From DOZZ01 sp963792655 (lineage in GTDB: Bacteria > Acidobacteriota > Terriglobia > Bryobacterales > Bryobacteraceae), in NCBI GenBank assembly GCA_963792655.1, contig CAWBWU010000011.1, positions 310,001 through 374,000 of the forward strand: a stretch of 64,000 nt of DNA, written 5' to 3'. Shown one piece after another: positions 55,639 through 64,000 of this stretch (position 1 is the first letter of the stretch; each line of letters opens with the position of its first letter). Position numbers and translations under genes: made by a program. Below the pieces are notes generated by a model. That model did no database searches. It had not been told where the DNA came from and worked only from the letters and a program-made list of their open reading frames with translations.

Positions 55639-58600
55639 TACTTGAATTCAATCGTGCGGCCGGGTGTGTACGGCGCACCCGCTGCTTCGAGTGCATCCTC
55701 CAGTTTTTTCACGTCCCCGCTCGCGAGCGACTTCAACTGCGCAAGCACAGTGGTGAATTGCGACGACGCGATCTCGTAGTCCTTCAACTGCGTTTGCGTC
55801 GGCAGCGCGGTAGACATCCGCTGGCCCGAGACGATCTCCATCACGCGTTCGGAAATGGATGGCCCGGTGTTCTCATCGTGAGCTCTGAGCACCACGTCTC
55901 CGCGCAGTTCGCGAAGAATATCTTCATTGCGCTTCTGAATTGCCGTCGCTGTGTTGATCAGTTCGGTGCTCGCGCCCGGCGTCTCATAGAGCGCACGCCG
56001 CATCGCCGCCACATTCGTCTTCAGCGCATTCGCACTTTCGACCGCTCCCATCACGGCGCGCTGCAAACGCGAGACTTTCTCCTGGAAGCTGACCAACGTC
56101 GAACGATCCTGCTGGTTCATGGCAGCGGTGCCCGGCACGGAAACGGTGAATGAAGAAGTGCCGGGGACAGGGGTCAACACGCCGTCGACACGCCGCGCGA
56201 GCGAGACCTGATACTTGCCGGGCATGATCGTCGGGCCGGTCGGGCCGCCAAAGAAATCGTCATCCTCCTCCGCATCCGGCGGAGCGGGACGTGAAAGCAC
56301 GGGCGCGGGTTCGCGCAGGTCCCACGTGATGCGATGCAGACCCGCACTCGCGGGCGCGGTCAACCTGCGCACCGGATGACCGGCGGAATCCGAAACCGTC
56401 ACGACGATTGCCGGCGGCTCTTCCGTTGCTTCGGCGCGAAACTCTTCCGCCGTTGGATAAGTGACGACGCCCTTCTTTTCCTTTTCGCGGCGTTGCTCCG
56501 CACGTGTGCGCAACGGCGTTTTCAAGTAGTAAGTGACCGTTGCGCCGTATGGCGGATTGTCCGCAGAGAAGAATGCATCGCCCTGCCAGCCTTTGCCGCG
56601 GCCCCCATACGGCACGGCTTGCACATACATCGGAACGTCGCGCACGGGAAACAGCAGCGTGTCGCGGGTGAGCAGCTCAGGCGTCAGCGTTCGCAGGATG
56701 GAGTAGTCATCCAGAATGTAAACGCCGCGCCCGAATGTGCCGACGACCAGATCGTCCTGCTGCTTCTGGATTGCAATGTCTCGGACGGCAACAGTGGGCA
56801 AGCCGCTCTTCAGCCGCGTCCATTTATGGCCGCCATCGATCGTGAAGTAGAGACCGTACTCCGTACCGGCGAAGAGCAGGTTCGCGTTCTTGTGGTCTTC
56901 CGCGAGCGCATACACTGCCCCGCCCTCCGGAAGATCGCCACGGATGGAATGCCACGTCTTGCCGGCATCATCGCTCTTGAGCAAGTAAGGGTGGAAGTCG
57001 CCGTTCTGATGATTTTCGATCGCAGAGTACACCGTGTTCGCGTTATATTGCGACGCCATGATGCGGCTGACGTAGGAGTGTTCCGGCACGCCGGGGAAGT
57101 CGTTCGACTTGCGCCAGTGCCCGCCGCCATCTTCACTGACTTGAATCCAGCCATCATCAGTGCCGACGTACAGCAGGCCTTCTTTTTTCGGCGACTCCGC
57201 GAGTGTTGAGATGTTGCTGTAGAAAGCCGTTGACGAATTCTTCGCCACCGCATCCGGGCCCCAGATCTTGCCCATCACGGGCAGCGTGTTGCGATCGATC
57301 TTCTGCGTCAGATCGGGACTCACGGTCTTCCACGTGTCGCCCCGGTCGTCACTGCGAAACAGCTTGTTCGATCCGAAGTAGATGCGCGTGTGCTGATGCG
57401 GGCTGATCATGATCGGCGAATCCCAGTTCCAGCGCAGCGGCTCTTCGCCCGCACCAGGCTCAGGCTGAATGCCAAGGCGTTCGCCCGTACGCTTGTCGAA
57501 GCGCACCAGCACGCCATATTGCAGCTCGGCGTAGATCGTGTTCGGGTCTTCCGGATCTACGCGCGACTGAAAGCCGTCTCCACCCTGCGTAACAAACCAG
57601 TCCGCGTTGGTGATGCCGTTCGCACTGCGCGTGCGCGCCGGACCGCCGACTGACGAGTTGTCTTGCGTTCCGCCATAAACGTTATAGAACGGCGCCTGAT
57701 TATCGGTGGTCACGTCGTAAAACTGCCCGAGCGGCAGATTGCTCTTGAAAGACCAGTTCGCGGCGCGATCGTACGATTCGTACAACCCGCCGTCGCAGCC
57801 GACAAGATAATGATTCGCGTCGCGCGGATCGATCCAGATCACGTGATTGTCGCTGTGCTTCGAGCGTTCGCCGAGCGGCCGCAGCGTTTTGCCGCCATCG
57901 TCCGACACCGACATTCTTACGTTCATGAAGTAGACGCGGTCGGCGTTGTGCGGGTCGGCATAGATGCGCCCGAAGTACATGCCGGCAAACTCCACGGCGC
58001 TGCGCAGTTCCCAACTCGATCCGAAATCGTTGGACCGGAAGATGCCGCTCTTGTGATTGGCTGCCTCGACGCTCGCGTACACCAGCGCCGGGTTGTTTGC
58101 TGACGGCGCAAAGGTGATGCGGCCGAGGTCTTCCGCCGGCAGGCCCGAGCTGACTTTCGCCCACGTTGCACCCGCGTCCGTCGAACGATAAATCGCGCTC
58201 TCCGGGCCACCGTCAATCAATGTCCACTGAGTGCCGCCGCCGCTGATACGACGCTGCAATCAGGACATCGGGATTACGCGGATCGATCGCCACATCGGTG
58301 ACGCCGGTGTTCTCGCTGATGTTGAGCGACTTGGTCCACGTCTTGCCGCCATCGGTGGTTTTGTACAAGCCGCGATCGCCGCCCGCGGACCATAGCGGCC
58401 CTTGCGCCGCAACGTAGACGACCTTCGAATCGCGCGGGTCAATCGCAATGCGCGCAATGTGCTCGGACTTTTTCAAGCCCAGGTTCTTCCACGTCTTGCC
58501 GCCGTCATCGCTGCGATAGATGCCGTCGCCATAGGACACGCTGCGCTGGCTGTTGGCTTCGCCGGTGCCTACCCACAACGGTGGCTGAGTTCTTCGGATC

Positions 58601-58907
58601 GAGCGCCAGCGCACCAATGGAGTACGAGCCCTCGTTGTCGAACACCGGCGTCCAGACTGTTGCCGTTGTTGATGGTCTTCCACACGCCGCCCGACGCGGC
58701 GGCAATGAAGTAGTGCGCTGAGTTCGCGGGATCGACCGCGATATCGACGATGCGTCCGGAGATCATGGCCGGCCCAATCGACCGAAAGTGCAGACCGCTG
58801 AACGTTGCCGTTGACCACGCCGGGTCAGGCGATGGCTTCACAGGCTCAGCGGCGATAAGAGTGAACGATAGCGAAATAAATGCGAGCACACGAATGAGGA
58901 GGGCCAT
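55638..58907 (-). CDS. Large secreted BNR/VPS10-like beta-propeller protein (frame broken)
   Basis: About 1090 residues from ATG 58907. Signal peptide MALLIRVLAFISLSFTLIAA. Repeated sialidase/BNR boxes S-x-D-x-G-x-T-W occur at least seven times (YRSTDAGATWAKVSS, FRSNDFGSSWEL, LYKTTDGGKTWTK, VSEDGGGHWRKS). Frames change near 58240, 58580 and 58680; from 58235 to the end one frame is clean. The last 300 residues are non-propeller with VTYYLKTPLRTRAEQRREKEKK and a helical tail. Family is annotated as glycosyl hydrolase or sortilin-like in Acidobacteriota, but no catalytic residues are identifiable. Secreted; function unknown. Confidence 0.85.
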
Positions 58908-58939
58908 GAAAACGAGATAGTAACAGAGGGGGTTCATGC

Positions 58940-58968
58940 CAAGGAGCAAGCTTTTGGCCTGCTCCTTG
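58940..58968 (-). terminator. Hairpin after the SRPBCC gene
   Basis: CAAGGAGCA (58940-58948) and TGCTCCTTG (58960-58968) are inverted, 11-base loop. It follows the SRPBCC stop (58983, minus strand) by 14 bases and precedes the BNR gene. No T-run, so strength as terminator is uncertain. Confidence 0.45.
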
Positions 58969-58982
58969 CCGAGCGTTGCGGT

Positions 58983-59486
58983 TTAGTTACGCGCGCGCAA
59001 CGTAGCCAACAGGTCTTCAAGACGGTCGTAGCTGATGCTTGCGCCTTGCTGCATGCCCGACTTCAGCACCATGTCGAGAACCATCGGCGACGCATAGCGC
59101 ACCGTAACGGTCATGCGCGTCTTTCCCTCTTCTTCGGTGAGTTCCGACGTGACGATCGACACCGCGTCAGGGAACGGTTCGAAGATTTCTGTGAAAACCG
59201 TGCGGTCAATCGAGATTTCGCGGTACTCGCCATAGAACGCAGCTTCGCCCTTAGGATGCCGGTTGACGAAACGCCACTTGCCGCCGGGGCGCAGGTCGAC
59301 TTCACACACCGGCACGGAATAGCCTTCGCCCAGGCGGCCCCACCATTGTTTGATGTGCTCGGGCTTGCTCATCGCCTCGAACACCAGTTCTCTCGGTGCG
59401 TTGAACAGGCGAGTCATGCGGACCTCTTGATCCGATATCGTCGTTGCGTTAAAGCTTTCGTGATTTGCGGTTGCGTTGCTTACCAT
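58983..59486 (-). CDS. SRPBCC / AHSA1-like domain protein
   Basis: 167 residues. VRMTRLFNAPRELVFEAMSKPEHIKQWWG, RPGGKWRFVNRHP and a helix SYDRLEDLLATLR at the end are the AHSA1/START-like fold, a hydrophobic-ligand-binding cavity. Genes for such proteins commonly sit behind an ArsR regulator; here its start overlaps the ArsR gene end by 38 bases, so translation is coupled. Ligand unknown. Possible intracellular stress or detoxification role is inference. Confidence 0.88.
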   Translation of the reverse strand: MVSNATANHESFNATTISDQEVRMTRLFNAPRELVFEAMSKPEHIKQWWGRLGEGYSVPVCEVDLRPGGKWRFVNRHPKGEAAFYGEYREISIDRTVFTEIFEPFPDAVSIVTSELTEEEGKTRMTVTVRYASPMVLDMVLKSGMQQGASISYDRLEDLLATLRARN

Positions 59487-59820
59487 TTTGTTTCTTCTCC
59501 TTTTTTTGTAGTTGCTGCAGGTAGTTGTCGAGCCGGTCGAGGCGTTGTTCCCAAAGATGCCGGTAGTGTTCCGTCCAATCGAAGACCTGTTTCAGCGGAC
59601 CCGCGTCGATACTGCAGCGGCGCCACTGTGCGTCTTTGCGCTGCTCGATCAAGCCGGCGTGTTCGAGAACGCGAACGTGTCGCGATACAGCAGGCAAGCT
59701 CATATCGAACGGCTGCGCGAGCTCGGTGACGGAACATTCGCCGGTGACAAGCCTGGCCAGAATGGCGCGGCGGGTAGGATCGGCAAGCGCGGCAAACGTG
59801 GTGCTGAGAGAGTCGGCCAT
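59449..59820 (-). CDS. ArsR-family transcriptional regulator
   Basis: 123 residues from ATG 59820. Winged helix: LADPTRRAILARLVTGECSVTELAQPFDMSLPAVSRHVRVLEHAGLIEQRK. The metal-binding ELCVC motif of metalloregulatory ArsR proteins is absent; this is the non-metal subgroup often paired with SRPBCC. The tail (QLQKKEKKQNGKQRNRKSRK) is strongly basic, in the region overlapping the SRPBCC start. Likely represses its own promoter through the palindrome just upstream. Confidence 0.9.
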   Translation of the reverse strand: MADSLSTTFAALADPTRRAILARLVTGECSVTELAQPFDMSLPAVSRHVRVLEHAGLIEQRKDAQWRRCSIDAGPLKQVFDWTEHYRHLWEQRLDRLDNYLQQLQKKEKKQNGKQRNRKSRKL

Positions 59821-59832
59821 GTTTAACCGATA

Positions 59833-59844
59833 TGTTAATTAACA
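59833..59844. promoter_or_regulatory. Palindromic operator candidate of the ArsR/SRPBCC operon
   Basis: TGTTAATTAACA is a perfect 12-base palindrome 12 bases upstream of the ArsR ATG, flanked by further TTAAC/GTTAA half-sites (59823-59827 and 59851-59855). Position and AT content suit an ArsR-type dimer site overlapping the promoter. Confidence 0.55.
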
Positions 59845-59866
59845 ACTAAGTTAAATGTCAACAGCA

Positions 59867-59930
59867 CCACGACAGCAATGGAGCGGGTTGGTCACGTTAC
59901 CAGCAAAAACCCGCTCCATTGCTGTCGCGG
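59867..59930. repeat. Long palindromic repeat, copy B (upstream of nadE)
   Basis: CGACAGCAATGGAGCGGGTT (59870-59889) and its exact inverse (59908-59927) form a 20-bp stem, extendable to 23 with one mismatch, with an 18-base loop. The arm core CACGACAGCAATGGAGCGGG matches copy A (GCACGACCGTAAGGGAGTGC) at most positions. It lies between the divergent ArsR operon and nadE, 110 bases before the nadE start. Confidence 0.8.
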
Positions 59931-60040
59931 CTCTGTAAAGTCGGGCTCGGAAGATAGAGGCAGGTTCAAGTGATAGAGCGAGGATATGGGAGCGAAGCGC
60001 CTCCAGACCATACAGGCTGGTTCGCTAAACTGGTAAATCA

Positions 60041-61728
60041 ATGCGCGTTGCGCTGGGCCAAATCAATCCAACTGTCGGTGATCTTCCGGGTAACGTGAAC
60101 CGGATGATCGACTTCTCTCGCCGCGCGGCCGAAGGCGGGGCGGAGCTCATCGTCTTCCCCGAACTTTCGGTGTGCGGTTACCCGCCGCGTGATCTGGTCG
60201 AGAAAGCCACGTTCGTCTGCCGCAACCGGCAGGAACTGGAGCGGCTGGCGCGCGAAACGGCTGCGTTGAACATCGCGATCGTGACCGGCTATGTAGGCCC
60301 AAGCGATGCGGCAACCGGGAAGAAAGTTACCAACCGCGCGGCTGTCCTGCGAGGCGGCCAGGTGATCTTCGAGCAGATCAAAATTCTGCTGCCGACCTAT
60401 GACGTCTTCGACGAAGCGCGCTACTTCGTCCTCAGGCGGTCCACGCGCGATCTGGCAGGATGGCAGCCGCCATGTTGCCGTCGCCATATGCGAAGACGCC
60501 TGGAACGATAAGCAGTTCTGGGAGCGCCGCCTCTACTCGCGCGATCCCGTAGAAGAGCTGATGCAGCTCGGCGGAGACCTGCTGGTCAGCATCAACGCGT
60601 CTCCCTTCAACATGGGCAAGCGCGTTCCCGGCGTGAGATGTTCCGAAGGCCACGGCACGGCGCTACAAGGTTCCGGTGGATCGTGGTGAATCAGGTGGGC
60701 GGCAACGATCAGCTCGTGTTCGACGGTTCGAGCTTCGCGATGAATGCGGAAGGCGAAGTGATCGCGACCGCGGCTTCGTTTCGAGAAGACCTGGTGTTTG
60801 CCGATATCGATACCAGCGCAAGGCGATCACCATGCCGGCTTCCCCGACGAAGCACGAAGCCGTATACGAAGCGCTGGTGCTTGGCACGCGCGACTACATC
60901 CGCAAGTGCGGATTCTCGAAGCGTGCTGATCGGGCTTGAGCGGCGGCATCGATTCCTCGCTCACGGCGGCCATCGCGGTCGATGCGGTGGGGCGCGAGAA
61001 CGTGATCGGCGTCGGCATGCCCGGGCCGTTACTCCTCCGACGCACAGCGTGAGCGATGCGCGCGCACATGGCGCAGAACCTGGCGATTCGCTTCGAGATC
61101 TTGCCGATCAACGCAGCTCTACGACGATTTCGTGCGCACGTTGGACCCGTTGTTCGCGGGCTGCGCGCCGGACGTGACGGAAGAGAATCTGCAATCGCGG
61201 TTGCGCGGCGTGACGCTGATGGCGCTCTCGAACAAGTTCGGCGCGCTGGTGCTGACCACCGGCAACAAGAGCGAGATCGCGGTCGGCTACTGCACGCTCT
61301 ATGGCGATATGTGCGGCGGGCTGGCGGTCATCAGCGATGTGCCGAAGACGCTGGTCTATGAGCTTTCGCGCATCGCGAATCAGCGGCATCCGCGGCGCGA
61401 TTCCCGAAACGGTTTTCACGAAGCCGCCTTCGGCGGAACTGCGCCGGATCAGAAGGACACCGATTCGCTGCCCGCCTACGAGGTGCTCGATGCCGATTCT
61501 GCGCGCTTACATCGAAGAGATACGCAGGCGCCGCAGCAGATCGCGGATGAACTGCATCTGCCGCTGGAGCTGGTGCAGGATATCGTCAACAAAGTGGATC
61601 GCAACGAATACAAGCGCCAGCAGGCCGCGCCCGGCCTGAAGGTCACCACGAAGGCGTTCGGCATCGGACGCCGCTTTCCGATCGCGCAAAGGTATTCAGA
61701 CCGAATGAAACATGCTTTATCTGACTAG
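60041..61728 (+). CDS. nadE: Glutamine-dependent NAD+ synthetase (frame broken by several indels)
   Basis: About 560 residues in pieces. N-terminal amidase (nitrilase) domain: MRVALGQINPTVGDLPGN, IVFPELSVCGYPPRD with catalytic Glu, EQIKILLPTYDVFDEARYF with Lys, and AICEDAWND with Cys (around 60490, other frame). C-terminal synthetase: LIGLSGGIDSSL (about 60935, in pieces), VLTTGNKSEIAVGYCTLYGDMCGGLAVISDVPK and AFGIGRRFPIAQRY at the end. It amidates deamido-NAD to NAD. Shifts cluster after 60430. Housekeeping identity is clear. No neighbour in the NAD pathway is present. Confidence 0.9.
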
Positions 61729-64000
61729 TCGGGCGCGTGTTATGCGCTGGCCGCGGCCGTCGCTGGTGTCTCAGACCTCGCAGCCGTCGCGCGGGAACAG
61801 GTCGGGCCTGCAGGCGGACGGCGGGTTTCTGCTGAACAGCGGATGGCGCGTCAAGCCGGCAGGCACGCAGGTCCCGGTGGACACGCTGCCAATGTCGTCC
61901 GCTGCTGTCGCCCGATGGGAAGATACCTGCTGGTGCTGAACGGCGGCTACAACCCGCCGATCGATCAGCGTCATCGACATCGCAGCGACGCGGGAAGTTT
62001 CGCCGAACACGCGTGCCCGACGCGTGGCTGGGGCTGGCGTTTGCTCCGAAGGGCGACAACGTTTACGTCGGCGGCGGATCGACGGCGGCGGTTTTCGAGT
62101 TTGCGTTTCGACAACGGCGAGGCTGACGCGCGGCGCACGTTGACCTGGTGCCGGCTGCAAGCAGACGCAGCCGCAGAGATTTCATTGGCGACGTGGCGGT
62201 CTCGCCCGATGGCGACATGATCTACGCGGCGCAATCTGTTTCACGATGCGGTGCGTGGTGATCAATCCGCAGATCCGGCGCGGTGATCGAGACGCTTCAA
62301 GACGGGCCGCCGGCCGTATCGCATTCTGTTTCATCCCGACGGCAAGTCATTCTTCGTTTCGAGCTGGGCCGACGGACGGTCATCGAGGCATCATGCAGCC
62401 GACGGCGGCGTGATGCTCGACGATTCGCGTGGGCCCGCACACGACGGACATGTTGGAGTGAAGGCCCGTGGCGATGACCGGAGTCACCGCGGCTGTTCGT
62501 GGCGGCTGCGAACACCAACAACGTCTACGTGCATCGGCGTGCCGAACGATCGGGCAGATGACGCAGGCTGGAAACGATCAATCTGGCGATGACTCCGCTG
62601 CAGCCGCTCGGCATGACGCCGTCCGCACTGGGATTCAGCGCGGACAGACAAAGCTCTCTACGTGGCGTGCTCGGACGCGAATGCGGTGGCGGTGGTCGAT
62701 ATCTCGAGGCGAGCGCAGCGTTGTGCCGGATTCATTCCGACGGGCTGGTATCCAACTGCGGTGCGCGGGCTTGCCGACGGCCGCATTGCGATTCTGAACG
62801 GGCGCGGGCTGCGTTCGTTCCCGAATCCCGAGCGGGCCGAACCCGACCAAAGGCGTCGGAACGTTCGCATGAAGGCGATCGCGCGGATCGAATATGTCGG
62901 GCAAAATGCAGCAGCGGGACCGTCAGTTTCGTTGACTCGCCGGACGATCGCGCAATGGACTGGACGTACACCAGCGACCGCTGACTCGCGCATATCGCGA
63001 CTACAACGATGCCAAGCTGCAGACACCGGTCGTACCGCTGCCGCAATCGCCGATTCAGCACGTGATCTACATCGTGAAGGAGAACCGCACCTACGATCAG
63101 GTGCTTGGGCGAATGAAGCGTGGCAACGGCGACCCGTCGCTGGTGCTGTTCGGCGAGAAGGTCACGCCGAACCAGCACAAGCTCGCGCGCGAGTTCGTGC
63201 TGTTCGATAACTTCTACGTCAATGCAGACGTGAGTGCCGACGGACACAACTGGTCCACCGCGGCCATCGCGCCGGACTACGTGCAGAAGATGTGGCCGAA
63301 CAGTTATGCCGGCGCGCCGCAAGACTTACGACTATGAAGGCGGCGAGCCGGCCGACGCTCCCGCCCGCCGGCTATCTGTGGACCAACGCCAAAGCGGCGG
63401 GAATCACCATGCGCAACTACGGTTACTTCGTCAACAACAAGCCGCTTGCGCAGGCGGGACCCGATGGCGCGCAGATCGCAGGCGTGCGCGACCCGGCGCT
63501 GGCCGCGTGACGAACGCGAAGTATCGCGGCTTCGATCTGGATTATCCGGATGTCGAGCGCGCCAAGGTGTTTCTGAGCGACCTCGCAGAGTTCGAAAAGT
63601 CTGGCAGCATGCCGCAGTTGATGTTCCTGCGCCTGGGCAACGATCACACCTCGGGCATTACGCCGGGCAAGATCGCCCCGCTCTCAGCGAACGCGGACAA
63701 CGACTACGCGCTGGGCATGATGGTGGAAGGCGTATCGAAGAGCCGCTTCTGGGATCAGACCGCAATCTTCATCCTCGAAGACGATGCGCAGAACGGGGCC
63801 CGATCACGTGGACTCGCACCGGTCCCCCGCGTTCGTGGTGTCGCCGCTGCTGAAACACGGCGTGGTCGACAGCACGATGTACAACACGACATCGATGCTG
63901 CGCACGATCGAGATGATCGTCGGGTTGCGTCCCATGACGGTGTTCGATGCCGGTGCGCGAGCAATGACGGCGGCGTTCACCAACACGCCCGATGCGCGGC
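61712..64000 (+). CDS. YVTN-propeller phosphoesterase-family protein, partial (frame broken)
   Basis: The plus strand from about 61712 to the window end reads, in changing frames, a secreted protein with ADGGFLLNSGWRVKPAGTQVPVDTLP, VLNGGYNPP, FAPKGDNVYVGGG, VSPDGDMIYAAQ and FHPDGKSFFVSSWADGR, which are YVTN/PQQ-like beta-propeller strands, then after 63000 SPIQHVIYIVKENRTYDQVLG, which is the phosphoesterase family motif (metal-linked Asn/Arg/Thr), ADVSADGHNWS and LRLGNDHTSGITPGK. Proteins of this layout are secreted phosphoesterases/phospholipase-C-like enzymes in Acidobacteriota. Start is not certain and the 3' end lies outside the window. Many single-base shifts. Confidence 0.82.

Noticed and set aside
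56334..57209. Plus-strand open frame opposite the BNR-repeat gene
   Set aside because: The minus frame has repeated BNR boxes; the opposite frame has none.

Overview
The window looks like a contig from the Solibacteres/Bryobacterales branch of Acidobacteriota. It is GC-rich and has mostly ordinary bacterial genes. The best lineage marker is a secreted Ig-repeat protein (21.2-23.8 kb) whose C-terminus matches the Solibacter-type domain TIGR03437. BNR-repeat 'glycosyl hydrolase' proteins, DUF4097 proteins, small diheme cytochromes and a large GH3/uronate locus also fit. No phage, IS element, CRISPR array or rRNA operon was seen; there is one tRNA-Ala(GGC).

Layout. 0-6 kb: EamA transporter fragment, PfkB sugar kinase, MurJ, a coiled-coil zinc-ribbon protein, an unlisted 48-residue metallothionein-like gene, a LytS-type kinase and RibA. 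6-10 kb: nucleotidyltransferase and uvrA, both shredded by indels. 10-13.7 kb: permease plus a kynurenine-formamidase-like hydrolase and a kynureninase-like enzyme. 13.7-16.7 kb: gatB, peroxiredoxin, CbiX-like chelatase, flavin reductase. 16.7-21.2 kb: dnaK-dnaJ-hspR behind a strong sigma70 promoter, then a secreted protein. 21.2-25.6 kb: two large secreted proteins with clear terminators. 26-29.6 kb: diheme cytochrome and an ECF sigma / anti-sigma / two DUF4097 module. 29.6-40.4 kb: glgB, adenosine deaminase-like gene, and a five-gene minus-strand operon (glucarate-dehydratase-like, uronate-isomerase-like, ROK regulator, MFS transporter, GH3) for plant-polymer sugars. 40.4-43.2 kb: Lol/MacB-like ABC operon with a lipoprotein, then tRNA-Ala. 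43.3-49 kb: PQQ sugar dehydrogenase, GMC dehydrogenase pair, TIM-barrel isomerase, CusF-like lipoprotein. 49-64 kb: hybrid kinase without its histidine, LpxL-like acyltransferase, iscS-mnmA, SAM hydrolase, rsmD, a BNR-repeat protein, ArsR/SRPBCC pair, nadE, and a YVTN-propeller phosphoesterase running off the end.

Data quality matters here. Many conserved genes (uvrA, gatB, glgB, mnmA, nadE and others) need single-base frame corrections, densely at 6.2-9.9 and 60.4-64 kb. Since these are housekeeping genes whose conserved motifs survive in neighbouring frames, sequencing or assembly indels are the simplest explanation; I report such genes as CDS and say where the frame breaks.

The most interesting non-genic signal is a dispersed palindromic repeat with core CACGAC-N-G-Y-AA-N-GGAG-Y-G. 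It forms long hairpins at 6.06-6.13 kb and 59.87-59.93 kb, with a related single arm at 51.04-51.06 kb. The most interesting protein-level oddities are the hybrid kinase with Gly in place of the phospho-accepting His, the tiny metallothionein-like gene downstream of a LytS kinase, and an anti-sigma factor that has lost one zinc-ligand cysteine and gained a HEAT-like extracytoplasmic part.
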